18,463 nt of DNA from an uncultured Pseudoxanthomonas sp. (GCA_937975725.1 CALJUL010000011.1:1-18463), one strand, 5' to 3'. Counted from the first letter of the stretch, positions 8,033 through 15,613 are shown. A program made the numbers and translations. The notes: generated by a model from the sequence alone, not told the origin.

Positions 8033-8437
8033 TCAGTGGATGCGGAAGAGCGGTGCCGGCACGGGGACGTAGCTGGCTTCGCGGACGTGGCGGCGGTGCG
8101 CGTCCAGCGCGGCCTCGGCGGCGCGGCAGCGCTCCCAGTCGGCGCGGGTGAAGCCCAGCGCTTCGCGGGTGCAGCCGCGCAACTGCGCCTCGATGCCGCT
8201 GCGGCGGCGGAAGTCCAGGTAGGCCGCGGTCTCGTCGGCCAGTAGGGTCCAGGCGGCCTCGTCCAGGCGTGCGCCGGGCTCGCCGCGCAGGCGCGCCAGG
8301 ATGGCCAGCAGGCGGGTGCGGGCGGGCTCTTCCGTGCGCCAGTGGCGGTCGGCGAGCAGGCAGCGCAGCAGCTCCACCCGCTCGTCGCCGGCATGGGCGG
8401 TGGCGGGCGCGGGAGGCGAGGAAACGGAGTTCGGCAT
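8033..8437 (-). CDS. Conserved-looking hypothetical protein, 134 aa
   Basis: Not recognised. It is a soluble, mostly helical-looking protein with many Arg, Glu and Ala residues, no signal peptide and no membrane segment. Notable pieces are VELLRCLLADRHWRTEEP, an LDEAAWTLLADETAAYLDFRRR segment around the middle, and REALGFTRADWERC before a C-terminal PVPAPLFRIH. Third codon positions are almost all G or C, as in the flanking genes, which favours a real gene. The ATG at 8437 has no Shine-Dalgarno sequence; a TTG codon 9 bases upstream (8446) has GAGG six bases before it and is a reasonable alternative start. It sits between rnhB and dnaE, where E. coli has no gene, and is followed by a strong terminator. 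Confidence 0.7.
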   Translation of the reverse strand: MPNSVSSPPAPATAHAGDERVELLRCLLADRHWRTEEPARTRLLAILARLRGEPGARLDEAAWTLLADETAAYLDFRRRSGIEAQLRGCTREALGFTRADWERCRAAEAALDAHRRHVREASYVPVPAPLFRIH

Positions 8438-8487
8438 CGGGTACAAGGCGGGCCTCAGGGGGAGAGAGGAGGAATGCCTTGCATGGT

Positions 8488-8503
8488 GCCGGCCATGGCC
8501 GGC
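8488..8503. repeat. 16-bp perfect palindrome in the rnhB to 134-aa-gene gap
   Basis: GCCGGCCATGGCCGGC is self-complementary. It lies 51 bases before the ATG at 8437, in a 149-base gap, and is flanked by a short inverted pair (GGTGCC at 8485-8490 and GGCACC at 8521-8526). It could be an operator or an RNA hairpin. No function can be assigned. Confidence 0.4.
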
Positions 8504-8586
8504 GGCGTCGCCTGCAGGAAGGCACCGTGACCTTGGACAGCGGGCCGGAAGTCATGGGTACCGGAGCCGCGCCCGGCGCTGCGCGG

Positions 8587-9192
8587 TCAGCGCGGCGCGA
8601 GGCAGCGCTGCACCGGCGCGAAGCTGCGCCGGTGGTGGCGGCAGGGGCCGTGCAGGGACAGCGCGGCCAGGTGCGCCGGCGTCGGATAGCCTTTGTGGAC
8701 GTCGAAGCCGTACTGCGGGAAGTCCGCGTGCAGGCGGACCATCAGGCGGTCGCGCGCGACCTTGGCGAGGATGGAGGCGGCCATGATGGCCGGCTCGATG
8801 GCGTCGCCGCCGACCAGGGTCTCGGCCATCACCCGTAGCCGCTTGGGCGCGCGGTTGCCGTCGATGCGCGCCAGGTGCGGCGCGGGCGAGAGCGCATGCA
8901 GCGCGCGGCGCATGCCTTCCAGCGTGGCCTGGAGGATGTTGAGGCGGTCGATCTCGTCGGTCTCGACGAATTCGATCCGCCACGCCAGCGCGCGCTCCTG
9001 GATCAGCGGGAACAGCGCCTCGCGCCGCGCATGGCTGAGCTGCTTGGAATCGTTGAGCCCGGGGATGGGGCGCGCCTCGTCCAGGATCACCGCGGCCACC
9101 GCCACCGGCCCGGCCAGCGGACCGCGCCCGGCTTCATCCACGCCCGCCACCAGACGGACTTCCGGCATCGGGAACAGCATCCCTGCATTCAT
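8587..9192 (-). CDS. rnhB: Ribonuclease HII
   Basis: Cleaves RNA in RNA-DNA hybrids and removes single ribonucleotides from DNA. The protein is about 201 aa with the RNase HII signature VAGVDEAGRGPLAGPV (catalytic Asp19-Glu20 in this numbering), GLNDSKQLS, an IDGN motif with the third acidic residue near position 111, and MAASILAKVARDRLM followed by GFDVHKGYPTPAHL. The start at 9192 is chosen because AGGGG lies 7 bases upstream. ATGs at 9180 and 9168 are alternatives that would shorten the non-conserved N-terminus by 4 or 8 residues. A REP pair (9208-9369) fills the gap to lpxB; in E. coli lpxB and rnhB nearly touch. Confidence 0.96.
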   Translation of the reverse strand: MNAGMLFPMPEVRLVAGVDEAGRGPLAGPVAVAAVILDEARPIPGLNDSKQLSHARREALFPLIQERALAWRIEFVETDEIDRLNILQATLEGMRRALHALSPAPHLARIDGNRAPKRLRVMAETLVGGDAIEPAIMAASILAKVARDRLMVRLHADFPQYGFDVHKGYPTPAHLAALSLHGPCRHHRRSFAPVQRCLAPR

Positions 9193-9207
9193 CGCCACAC
9201 CCCTGCG

Positions 9208-9369
9208 GCAGGAGCGACGCAAGTCGCGACCGGAAGAATCATGCCGCTATGGAAACACACTCCCGAGCGCACGCGCAGCAGCCCGTGGCTTTCGGTCACG
9301 TGCGATGGCGATGGCGATGGAGCGGGAGGGCGGGGCATGGCGTGCGGTCGCGACTTACGTCGCTCCTGC
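9208..9369. repeat. Inverted pair of REP palindromes flanking the lpxB-rnhB gap
   Basis: Arms 9208-9231 and 9346-9369 are 24-base reverse complements with one mismatch, separated by 114 bases. Each holds a GCGAC stem, a four-base loop (GCAA or GTAA) and a GTCGC stem, between GCAGGA and GACC. The design is the same as in the GTAG REPs at 4213-4277, with different stem bases. The arm nearer lpxB supplies the lpxB stop codon (TAA, 9357-9355). The spacer contains three tandem copies of GCGATG (9302-9319) and nothing gene-like. Confidence 0.8.
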
Positions 9370-10641
9370 AGCGTGGGTAGCGGCAGGCGAAGCAACCAGC
9401 TCGGCCACGGCCTCGGCGGCGCGCGCGGAGGCGTCCTGGCGCAGTCGTTCGTGCAGGCGCAGGTAGGTGGGTTGCAGGGCGGCCGCCGCTTCCGGGTGCC
9501 GCAGCCAGTGCAGCACGGCGGCGGCCAGCGTTTCCGGGGTGCAGTCGTCCTGCATCAGTTCCGGCGCGATGTCCGCCTCGGCCAGCACGTTGGGCAGCGC
9601 GTAGCGCTCGACCTTCAGCATGCCCAAGCCCTTCACCAGGCGGTAGGTCAGCGGCGAGATGCGGTAGCCCACCACCATCGGCCGCTTGCACAGCATCGCC
9701 TCCAAGGTGGCGGTGCCCGAAGCCAGCAGCACCGCGTCGCTGGCGATCATCGCTTCTCGCGCACGGCCGTCGAGCAGGCGCAGGCCGGACGCCGGCAGCG
9801 GGGACGCGGCTAGCAGGGCTTCCAGCGCGCCGCGGCAGGCGGCGTTGGCCGCGGGCACGATCACCTGCAGGCCGGGCACGGCCTCGGCGACGCGCTGTGC
9901 GGCGTGCAGGAACACCGGCGCCAGGCGCTGGATTTCGCCCAGCCGGCTGCCGGGCAGCAGCGCCAGCACCGGCGCGTCCGCCGGCAGGCCCAGCGCCGCG
10001 CGCGCGGCAGTGCGGTCGGGATGCAGCGGGATGTCGTCGGCCATCGGGTGGCCGACGAAGCGCGCGTCCACGCCGTGCCGGGCGTAGATCGGCGGCTCCA
10101 TCGGGAACAGGCACAGCACGCGGTCGGCGCTGTGGCCGATCTTCTCCGCGCGTTTCTCGCGCCAGGCCCAGACCGACGGGCTGACGTAGTGCACGGTGCG
10201 CACGCCGCGCTGCTTGAGCCAGCGCTCCACGCCCAGGTTGAAGTCCGGTGCGTCGATGCCGACGAAGACGTCCGGCTTCCAGTCCAGCACGCGCTGGCGG
10301 AACGCGCGCCGCAACCGCAGCAGGCGCGGCAGGTGGCGCAGCACTTCGGCCAGCCCCATCACCGCCAGCTCGCCGGCGTCGAACCAGGTGTCGCAGCCCG
10401 CGGCGCGCATCGCGTCGCCGCCGATGCCGGCAAACTGCGCCTCCGGGAAGCGCTGCTTTAGCGCGGTGACGAGCCCGGCGCCGAGACCGTCGCCGGAGGC
10501 TTCGCCGGCGCAGAGGACGAAGCGGGGTGAGGAGCCGGGAACGGGAGCCGGGAAACCGGGAACGAGGGCCGCATGCGATGGAACCGCCGGCCGTGTACCC
10601 GCATGCTCCGCTCCAGGTTCCCCGTTCCCGCCGTGGCTCAT
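9355..10641 (-). CDS. lpxB: Lipid-A-disaccharide synthase
   Basis: Inner-membrane-associated glycosyltransferase that joins UDP-2,3-diacylglucosamine and 2,3-diacylglucosamine 1-phosphate to the lipid A disaccharide. The protein is 428 aa, longer than E. coli LpxB (382). The conserved part starts at residue 41 with FVLCAGEASGDGLGAGL, followed by FAGIGGDAM, VFVGIDAPDFN, HYVSPSVWAWR, LLPGSRLGEI and SGTATLEAMLCKRPMVVGYR. Residues 1-40 are a Gly/Pro/Ala-rich extension encoded partly by repeat DNA. No in-frame ATG, GTG or TTG exists between 10641 and the conserved core, so this start appears forced. It overlaps the lpxA stop as ATGA (10638-10641), implying coupled translation. The C-terminal tail ATHAAGAT ends inside a REP arm. 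Confidence 0.96.
   Translation of the reverse strand: MSHGGNGEPGAEHAGTRPAVPSHAALVPGFPAPVPGSSPRFVLCAGEASGDGLGAGLVTALKQRFPEAQFAGIGGDAMRAAGCDTWFDAGELAVMGLAEVLRHLPRLLRLRRAFRQRVLDWKPDVFVGIDAPDFNLGVERWLKQRGVRTVHYVSPSVWAWREKRAEKIGHSADRVLCLFPMEPPIYARHGVDARFVGHPMADDIPLHPDRTAARAALGLPADAPVLALLPGSRLGEIQRLAPVFLHAAQRVAEAVPGLQVIVPAANAACRGALEALLAASPLPASGLRLLDGRAREAMIASDAVLLASGTATLEAMLCKRPMVVGYRISPLTYRLVKGLGMLKVERYALPNVLAEADIAPELMQDDCTPETLAAAVLHWLRHPEAAAALQPTYLRLHERLRQDASARAAEAVAELVASPAATHAAGAT
10531..10630. repeat. GGGAAC-type repeats within the lpxB N-terminal extension
   Basis: Positions 10531-10564 hold imperfect tandem copies of a GGAGCCGGGAAC-like unit. A 10-base inverted match (CGGGAACGGG at 10536-10545; CCCGTTCCCG at 10621-10630) lies near the lpxB start. 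The repeat is in frame and encodes Pro/Gly-rich residues such as FPAPVPGSSP. This looks like intergenic repeat DNA that became coding. Confidence 0.6.
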
Positions 10642-11420
10642 CGCTGCAACGGCCGCTCGCCGCTCTCGATGAACTGCAGCAGCGCTTTCACGTCGTCGCT
10701 GTCGCGGGCCTGTTCGGCCAGTTGCTGCCGGGCCTCGGCCAGCGGCAGGCCGGCCATGTACAGCGTGCGGTAGGCGCGCTTGATGGCGGCGATGCGCTCG
10801 GTGTCGAAGCCGCGGCGCTTGAGCCCCTCGCTGTTGATGCCGCGCGGGCGGCCGGAGGCTTCGCCGGCCACCATGGTGAACGGCGGCACGTCGCCGCTCA
10901 GCAGCACGCCCATGCCGATGAAGGCGTGCGCGCCGATCCGGCAGAACTGGTGCGCGCCAGAGAAGCCGCTCATGATCACCCAGTCCTCCACGGTGACGTG
11001 GCCGGCCAGGGTGGAGTTGTTGGAGAACACGCAGTGGTTGCCGACGATGCAGTCGTGCGCCACGTGGGTGTAGGCCAGCAGCATGTTGTCGCTGCCCACT
11101 CGGGTGACGCCGCCGCCGCCGGCGGTGCCGCGGTTGAGGGTGACGAACTCGCGCACCTGGTTGCGGTCGCCGACCACCAGCTCGACGTGCTCGCCCTTGA
11201 ACTTCTTGTCCTGCGGGTCGCCGCCGGCGGCGACGTGGCCGACGAAATGGTTGTCGCGGCCGATGCGGGTGGGGCCGGTGACCGTGCAGTGCGGGCCGAT
11301 CACGGTGCCGTCGCCGATCCGCACGTCCGCGCCCACGTAGGCGAACGGGCCGATGCGCACGCCGTCGCCCAGTTCCGCGCCGGGCTCGACCACCGCGCTG
11401 GGATGGATGACGGTGGCCAT
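10638..11420 (-). CDS. lpxA: Acyl-ACP--UDP-N-acetylglucosamine O-acyltransferase
   Basis: First enzyme of lipid A synthesis: transfers a 3-hydroxyacyl chain from ACP to the 3-OH of UDP-GlcNAc in the cytoplasm. The protein is 260 aa (E. coli 262). The N-terminal left-handed beta-helix is visible as hexapeptide repeats (IHPSAVVEPGAELGDGVRIG; FAYVGADVRIGDGTVIG). The catalytic histidine lies in YTHVAHDCIVGNHC near residue 121, followed by SNNSTLAGHVTV. The C-terminal helical part holds INSEGLKRRGF and IKRAYRTLY. The start is 2 bases after the fabZ stop; the stop overlaps the lpxB start by 4 bases. The acyl chain length used cannot be read from sequence by eye. Confidence 0.98.
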   Translation of the reverse strand: MATVIHPSAVVEPGAELGDGVRIGPFAYVGADVRIGDGTVIGPHCTVTGPTRIGRDNHFVGHVAAGGDPQDKKFKGEHVELVVGDRNQVREFVTLNRGTAGGGGVTRVGSDNMLLAYTHVAHDCIVGNHCVFSNNSTLAGHVTVEDWVIMSGFSGAHQFCRIGAHAFIGMGVLLSGDVPPFTMVAGEASGRPRGINSEGLKRRGFDTERIAAIKRAYRTLYMAGLPLAEARQQLAEQARDSDDVKALLQFIESGERPLQR

Positions 11421-11422
11421 GC

Positions 11423-11887
11423 TCAGGCGTCCGGCTTGGGCGTTTCGGCGCACAGCACCTCGGCGCTGGCGACCTCGTTGCCGTCCACCCTGGCCACGCA
11501 GGCGTACAGCGTCATGTTGCGGATCACCCGCTTGATCTCCACGTGCAGTTCCAGCACGTCGCCCGGCCCGACCATGCGCGAGAAGCGCACGTTGTCCACC
11601 TTGACCAGGTAGAACAGGCGGTCGCTGCTGCACAGATCGCGCGAGACCTGGGTCAAGATGCCGCCGGCCTGCGCCAACGCCTCGATCACCAGCACGCCGG
11701 GCATGACCGGGTGGCCGGGGAAGTGGCCCTGGAAGAACGGCTCGTTGATGCTGACGTTCTTGTGCGCCACGATGCGCTTGTGCGGTTCGAACTCGACCAC
11801 CTTGTCCACCAGCAGGAACGGATAGCGGTGCGGCAGCACGCGCTGGATGGTGGCGATGTCGATGTTCGGCTTGGCGTTCTCGGTCAT
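11423..11887 (-). CDS. fabZ: 3-hydroxyacyl-ACP dehydratase FabZ
   Basis: Dehydrates 3-hydroxyacyl-ACP to trans-2-enoyl-ACP in fatty acid elongation, and so competes with LpxA and LpxD for 3-hydroxyacyl-ACP. The protein is 154 aa with the hotdog-fold core IQRVLPHRYPFLLVDKVVE and FFQGHFPGHPVMPGVLVIEALAQ. The histidine in GHFPGH and the glutamate in VIEALAQ match the catalytic His and Glu of E. coli FabZ (151 aa). The ATG at 11887 is preferred because AAGGA lies 6 bases upstream. An ATG at 11893, overlapping the lpxD stop, is directly next to that site and less likely. It lies 2 bases after lpxD and 2 bases before lpxA, a tight operon. Confidence 0.98.
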   Translation of the reverse strand: MTENAKPNIDIATIQRVLPHRYPFLLVDKVVEFEPHKRIVAHKNVSINEPFFQGHFPGHPVMPGVLVIEALAQAGGILTQVSRDLCSSDRLFYLVKVDNVRFSRMVGPGDVLELHVEIKRVIRNMTLYACVARVDGNEVASAEVLCAETPKPDA

Positions 11888-11889
11888 GT

Positions 11890-12906
11890 TCATTCCTTGT
11901 CCGCGGCCAGGATGCGGCGCGCGAGCGTGTCGAGTTGCTTGAAGCGGGCGGCGTTCTTGCGCCACGTCCGGTTGTCGGTGAGCGGAATGCCGGAGGAATA
12001 CTCGCCCGGTTCGGTGATGGAGCTGGTCACCAGCGACATGGCGGTGACCACCACGCGGTCGCAGATCTCCAGGTGGCCGAGCACGCCGGCGGCGCCGCCG
12101 ATCAGGCAGTAGCGGCCGATGCGCGCGCTGCCGGCCGCGGCGCTGCAGCCGGCCATGGCGGTGTGCGCGCCGATGCGGACGTTGTGGCCGATCTGGATCT
12201 GGTTGTCCAGGCGCACGTCCTCTTCCAGCACGGTGTCGTCCAGCGCGCCGCGGTCGATGGTGGTGTTGGCGCCGATCTCGCAGTCGTCGCCGACCGTCAC
12301 GCCGCCCAGTTGCGGCACTTTGATCCAGTGGCCGCCGTCCATCGCCAGACCGAAGCCGTCGGCGCCGATCACCGCGCCGGGATGCACCAGCACGCGCTTG
12401 CCCAGCCGCACGCGGGTGACCAGGGTGACCCGCGCGATCAGCTCGCTGCCGTCGCCGACCGTGCAGTCGTCGCCGATCACGCAGCCGGGGCCGATCACGC
12501 AACCCTCGCCGACGCTGCTGCGCGCGCCGATGGTGACGAAGGGACCGACATGCGCGCCCGGCGCGACCCGCGCGCTGGGATCGACGACCGCGGAAGGGTG
12601 GATGCCGGCTTCGCGCACCGGCTTGTGGTCGAACAGCGCGGCGATGCGGGCGAAGGCGGCGTAGGGATCCTTGGCGACCAGCACGGCGCCCGGCGCGCCC
12701 TCGGCATCGTCCGCGCGCACCACCACCAGGCTGGCGCGGCTTTCGGCCAGTTGCGCGCGGTAGCGCGAGTTGGCGAGGAAAGCCAGTTGCCCGGCCTCGG
12801 CGCGCGCCAGGGTGGCGACGCCGGTGATGGGACGGTCGGCAATGCCGCGCAACTCCAGGCCGAAGCGCTGGGCGATCTCGGCGGCGGTGAAGGAAGGAGA
12901 GGCCAT
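11890..12906 (-). CDS. lpxD: UDP-3-O-(3-hydroxyacyl)glucosamine N-acyltransferase
   Basis: Third step of lipid A synthesis: N-acylates UDP-3-O-acylglucosamine from 3-hydroxyacyl-ACP. The protein is 338 aa (E. coli 341). The N-terminal uridine-binding domain reads FTAAEIAQRFGLELRG and LAFLANSRYRAQL. The beta-helix begins at IHPSAVVDPSARVAPGAHVG. NQIQIGHNVRIG near residue 240 carries the catalytic histidine, followed by GRYCLIGGAAGVLGHLEI. The start has only a weak ribosome-binding site. A TAAACT hexamer (-10-like) lies 10 bases upstream of the ATG, but no -35 is visible. E. coli has skp between bamA and lpxD; here that gap is 116 non-coding bases. Confidence 0.98.
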   Translation of the reverse strand: MASPSFTAAEIAQRFGLELRGIADRPITGVATLARAEAGQLAFLANSRYRAQLAESRASLVVVRADDAEGAPGAVLVAKDPYAAFARIAALFDHKPVREAGIHPSAVVDPSARVAPGAHVGPFVTIGARSSVGEGCVIGPGCVIGDDCTVGDGSELIARVTLVTRVRLGKRVLVHPGAVIGADGFGLAMDGGHWIKVPQLGGVTVGDDCEIGANTTIDRGALDDTVLEEDVRLDNQIQIGHNVRIGAHTAMAGCSAAAGSARIGRYCLIGGAAGVLGHLEICDRVVVTAMSLVTSSITEPGEYSSGIPLTDNRTWRKNAARFKQLDTLARRILAADKE

Positions 12907-12971
12907 AGGGGGCCTAGTTTAACGCCTCGGCCTCCACACCCGCGGGCCGGCGGGCGCGCCGGACGGCATAC

Positions 12972-13022
12972 GGGGGGCAATGGAGCCCCCCGCAAGCCGC
13001 TGTGCCACGTGTCCCCGGGGAC
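12972..13022. other. Structured bamA-lpxD intergenic segment (hairpin and palindrome)
   Basis: Directly after the bamA stop is a 12-bp perfect palindrome, GTCCCCGGGGAC (13011-13022). Further on is a hairpin with a 7-bp GGGGGGC/GCCCCCC stem and a 6-base loop (12972-12991). Neither is followed by a U-tract, so a rho-independent terminator is not supported. RNA stabilisation or partial attenuation is possible. Confidence 0.4.
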
Positions 13023-15509
13023 TCAGAAGGCGCCGCCGAAGGTGAACTGCAGGCGTTCCAGTTCGTCGCCGTCTTCCTTCTTGAGCGGGAAGGCGTAGCT
13101 GATCGAGATCGGGCCGACCGGGGCGCGCCACAGCAGCGCCACGCCGGTGGAGGCGCGTAGCTGGCCGGCGTCGAAGTTGTCCACGCCGTCGAAGACGTTG
13201 CCGAAGTCCAGGAACGCCGACACGCGCGCCGCGTTGGAGTCGAACAGCTTGGGGAAGATCAGTTCGACCGAGCCGGTGGTCTTCAGCGAACCGCCCAGCG
13301 GCTGGCCGCGGTAGCCGGCGATCACTTCCGAGCGCGGGCCCAGGGTGTTGTCGCGGAAGCCGCGCACCGAACGCGTGCCGCCGGCGTAGAAGTTCTCGAA
13401 GAACGGCAGGCCGTTGCCCACCAGCGTGCGGTGCAGGGTGCCGCCGTCGCTGCAGGTGCCGTCGGCCGCCGGCCGCGTGGTGGTGCTGTTGGTCTGGCCG
13501 GGGATCATCGGGTCCGAGCCCTCGGTGCGGCAGATGTAGCGCACGATGTCCGAGCCGTAGCTGTCGCCGTAGCCGAACTCGGCGCGGGTGTTGAGCACGA
13601 ACGACGGGCTCAGCGACCAGTACTTGGAGAACTCGTAGTTGAGCTTGTAGTACTGCACCGTCGAGCCGGGCAGCGCCACTTCGGCCGAGATGCGCTGGTA
13701 GGTGCCGCCGGTGGGCATGAAGTAGTCGTTGCGGGTGTCGCGCGCCCAGCCCAGTTCCGCGCGCCAGGCGTGGAAGGTGCGCTGGCCCACCGCGTCGATG
13801 TAGTCGATGATCGACTTCGGGGTGGAGCCGGCGAAGGTCAGGATCTCGTTGCTGTCCACGCCGAACAGCAGCGAGACGGTGTCGTTCTCGGTGATCGGCA
13901 GGCCCAGCACGCCCTGCGCCGCGGCGCTGGTGGTGGAGTACTGGGCGGTGTTGAAGTCCGAGTAGTCGAACTCGCGCCACCACAGGTTGTAACCCAGCGA
14001 CATGCCCTCGTCGGTGAAGAACGGGTTGGTGTAGGAGAACGAATAGCGCTGCAGGTAGTCGCTGCGCTGCGCCTCCACCGACACCCGGTTGCCGCCACCG
14101 AGGAAATTGTTCTGCGAGAGCTGGATCGAGGTGGTCAGGCCGGAGAGCTGCGAATAGCCCAGGCCGAACACGAAGCTGCCGGAGGTGGTCTCCTTGACCG
14201 TGAACTCCACGTCCACCTGGTCGTTGGTGCCCGGCACCGGCTTGGTCTCCACCTCGACCGTCTCGAAGTAGCCCAGGCGGCGCAGGCGCACGCGCGAGCG
14301 GTCCACGGCGACCTGCGAGAACCAGCTACCCTCGAACTGGCGCATCTCGCGGCGCAGCACTTCGTCGGAGGTGCGGGTGTTGCCCTTGAAGGCGATGCGG
14401 CGCACGTTGACGCGCGGGCCCGGCACCACCTGCAGGTTGATCGCCACGGTGCGGTTCTCGTGGTCGACGGTCGGGATGGGGTTCACCTGGGCGAAGGCGT
14501 GGCCGATGTTGCCCAGAGTGGCGGTGATGGAGTCGGCGGTCATCTCCAGCAGCACGCGCGAGAACACCTGATCCTTGCGCACGATGACCAGCTTCTCGAC
14601 CTCTTCCTTGGGCAGCACGGTGTCGCCGGTGACCTTGACGTCGGAGATGCGGTATTGCTCGCCCTCGGTGACGCCGGCGGTGATGAACATGTCGCGCTTG
14701 TCGGGGCTGATCGACACCTGGGTGGAGTCGATGCTGAAGTTGACGTAGCCGCGGTCCAGGTAATAGGAGTTCAGCCGCTCCATGTCGCCCTGGAGCTTCT
14801 CCTTGGAGTACTGGTCGTCGCGGCGATACCACGACAGCCAGCTCGTCTCCTTGGATTCCCAACTGTCCAGCAGGTCTTCGGTGGAGAACTTCTCGTTGCC
14901 CACCACGTTGACGTGCTTGATCTTGGCGGCCTTGCCTTCCTTGACCGCGATGGTCACGTCCACGCGATTGCGGTCCAGCGGGCTGACCGTGGGCGTGATC
15001 TCGACGTTGTACTTGCCGCGGTTGTTGTACTGGCGCACCAGTTCCTGGGTCACCCGGTCCAGGCTGAGCCGGTCGAAGGTCTCGCCCTCGGACAGGCCGA
15101 TGTCCTTCAGGCCCTTGAGCAGGTCGTCGGTCTTGATGTCCTTGTTGCCGGTCAGGGTCAGCTTGTTGATGGCCGGGCGCTCGGTGAGCGTGACCACCAG
15201 GATGTCGCCCTGGCGGTCGAGCTGGACGTCCTCGAAGAAGCCGGTCTTGTACAGCGCGCGGATGGACTCGCTGACGCTGCCGGGGGTGACGGTGTCGCCG
15301 CGCTCGATCGGCAGGTAGGTCAGCACCGTGCCGGCGGAGATGCGCTGCAGGCCGTCGATGCGGATGTCCCGGGCCGTGAATGGCTGGGCCGACAGGGGCG
15401 CGTTGCTGGCCGCGACCGGGGCCGGGTCCGTCGTCTGCGCCAGGGCCGGCATGGCGATGGCCGAAGCCAGGGCGAGGGCAAGCAGGCGGCGGGTGGGGTG
15501 TCGCGTCAT
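13023..15509 (-). CDS. bamA: Outer membrane protein assembly factor BamA
   Basis: Essential outer-membrane beta-barrel that inserts and folds other barrel proteins. The protein is 828 aa (E. coli 810). A signal peptide is visible (MTRHPTRRLLALALASAI with a likely cut after PALA, residue 24). Five POTRA domains follow, beginning IRIDGLQRISAGTVLTYLP and including KLTLTGNKDIKTDDLLKGL, VNVVGNEKFSTEDL and VRRIAFKGNTRTSDEVLRRE. The 16-strand barrel has the conserved VRGF motif (SVRGFRDNTLGPR, near 713) and ends in aromatic Phe (LQFTFGGAF). An ATG directly before this start (15512) is equally possible. An ATG at 15614 overlapping the rseP stop is open in frame, but would bury the signal peptide behind 34-35 residues. 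A sigma-E-like promoter precedes the gene. Confidence 0.98.
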   Translation of the reverse strand: MTRHPTRRLLALALASAIAMPALAQTTDPAPVAASNAPLSAQPFTARDIRIDGLQRISAGTVLTYLPIERGDTVTPGSVSESIRALYKTGFFEDVQLDRQGDILVVTLTERPAINKLTLTGNKDIKTDDLLKGLKDIGLSEGETFDRLSLDRVTQELVRQYNNRGKYNVEITPTVSPLDRNRVDVTIAVKEGKAAKIKHVNVVGNEKFSTEDLLDSWESKETSWLSWYRRDDQYSKEKLQGDMERLNSYYLDRGYVNFSIDSTQVSISPDKRDMFITAGVTEGEQYRISDVKVTGDTVLPKEEVEKLVIVRKDQVFSRVLLEMTADSITATLGNIGHAFAQVNPIPTVDHENRTVAINLQVVPGPRVNVRRIAFKGNTRTSDEVLRREMRQFEGSWFSQVAVDRSRVRLRRLGYFETVEVETKPVPGTNDQVDVEFTVKETTSGSFVFGLGYSQLSGLTTSIQLSQNNFLGGGNRVSVEAQRSDYLQRYSFSYTNPFFTDEGMSLGYNLWWREFDYSDFNTAQYSTTSAAAQGVLGLPITENDTVSLLFGVDSNEILTFAGSTPKSIIDYIDAVGQRTFHAWRAELGWARDTRNDYFMPTGGTYQRISAEVALPGSTVQYYKLNYEFSKYWSLSPSFVLNTRAEFGYGDSYGSDIVRYICRTEGSDPMIPGQTNSTTTRPAADGTCSDGGTLHRTLVGNGLPFFENFYAGGTRSVRGFRDNTLGPRSEVIAGYRGQPLGGSLKTTGSVELIFPKLFDSNAARVSAFLDFGNVFDGVDNFDAGQLRASTGVALLWRAPVGPISISYAFPLKKEDGDELERLQFTFGGAF

Positions 15510-15579
15510 CATCACATCCGATTGGGGTAGTTCCTGCAGGGCAGGGAAGGGCCGGGCCGCAGCGGGCTGCGCGGACGGC

Positions 15580-15607
15580 TTGGAACGGGTCGCCCCGGAA
15601 AAGTTCA
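15580..15607 (-). promoter_or_regulatory. Candidate sigma-E (RpoE) promoter upstream of bamA
   Basis: On the minus strand TGAACTT (15607-15601) and TCCAA (15584-15580) are 16 bases apart, close to the E. coli sigma-E pattern GGAACTT-N15/16-TCnnA. It lies in the rseP-bamA gap, about 70 bases before the bamA start, and E. coli bamA is a known sigma-E target. Judged by eye from one site only. Confidence 0.4.
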
Positions 15608-15613
15608 GCAGCA

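Noticed and set aside
9302..9319. Three tandem GCGATG units as a functional repeat array
   Set aside because: Only three 6-base copies in non-coding DNA; consistent with slippage and with nothing else to support a role.
12907..12922. TAAACT hexamer just before lpxD as a separate promoter
   Set aside because: No -35 element, and the implied leader would be only about 3 bases. Kept only as a remark in the lpxD entry.
13431..15530. 699-codon open frame on the plus strand opposite bamA
   Set aside because: Shadow of bamA with the same low-complexity composition and no promoter or ribosome-binding site of note.
15513..15540. Second GGAACT sequence close to the bamA ATG as a sigma-E -35 box
   Set aside because: The matching -10 would fall inside the coding start. 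The site at 15580-15607 is better placed.
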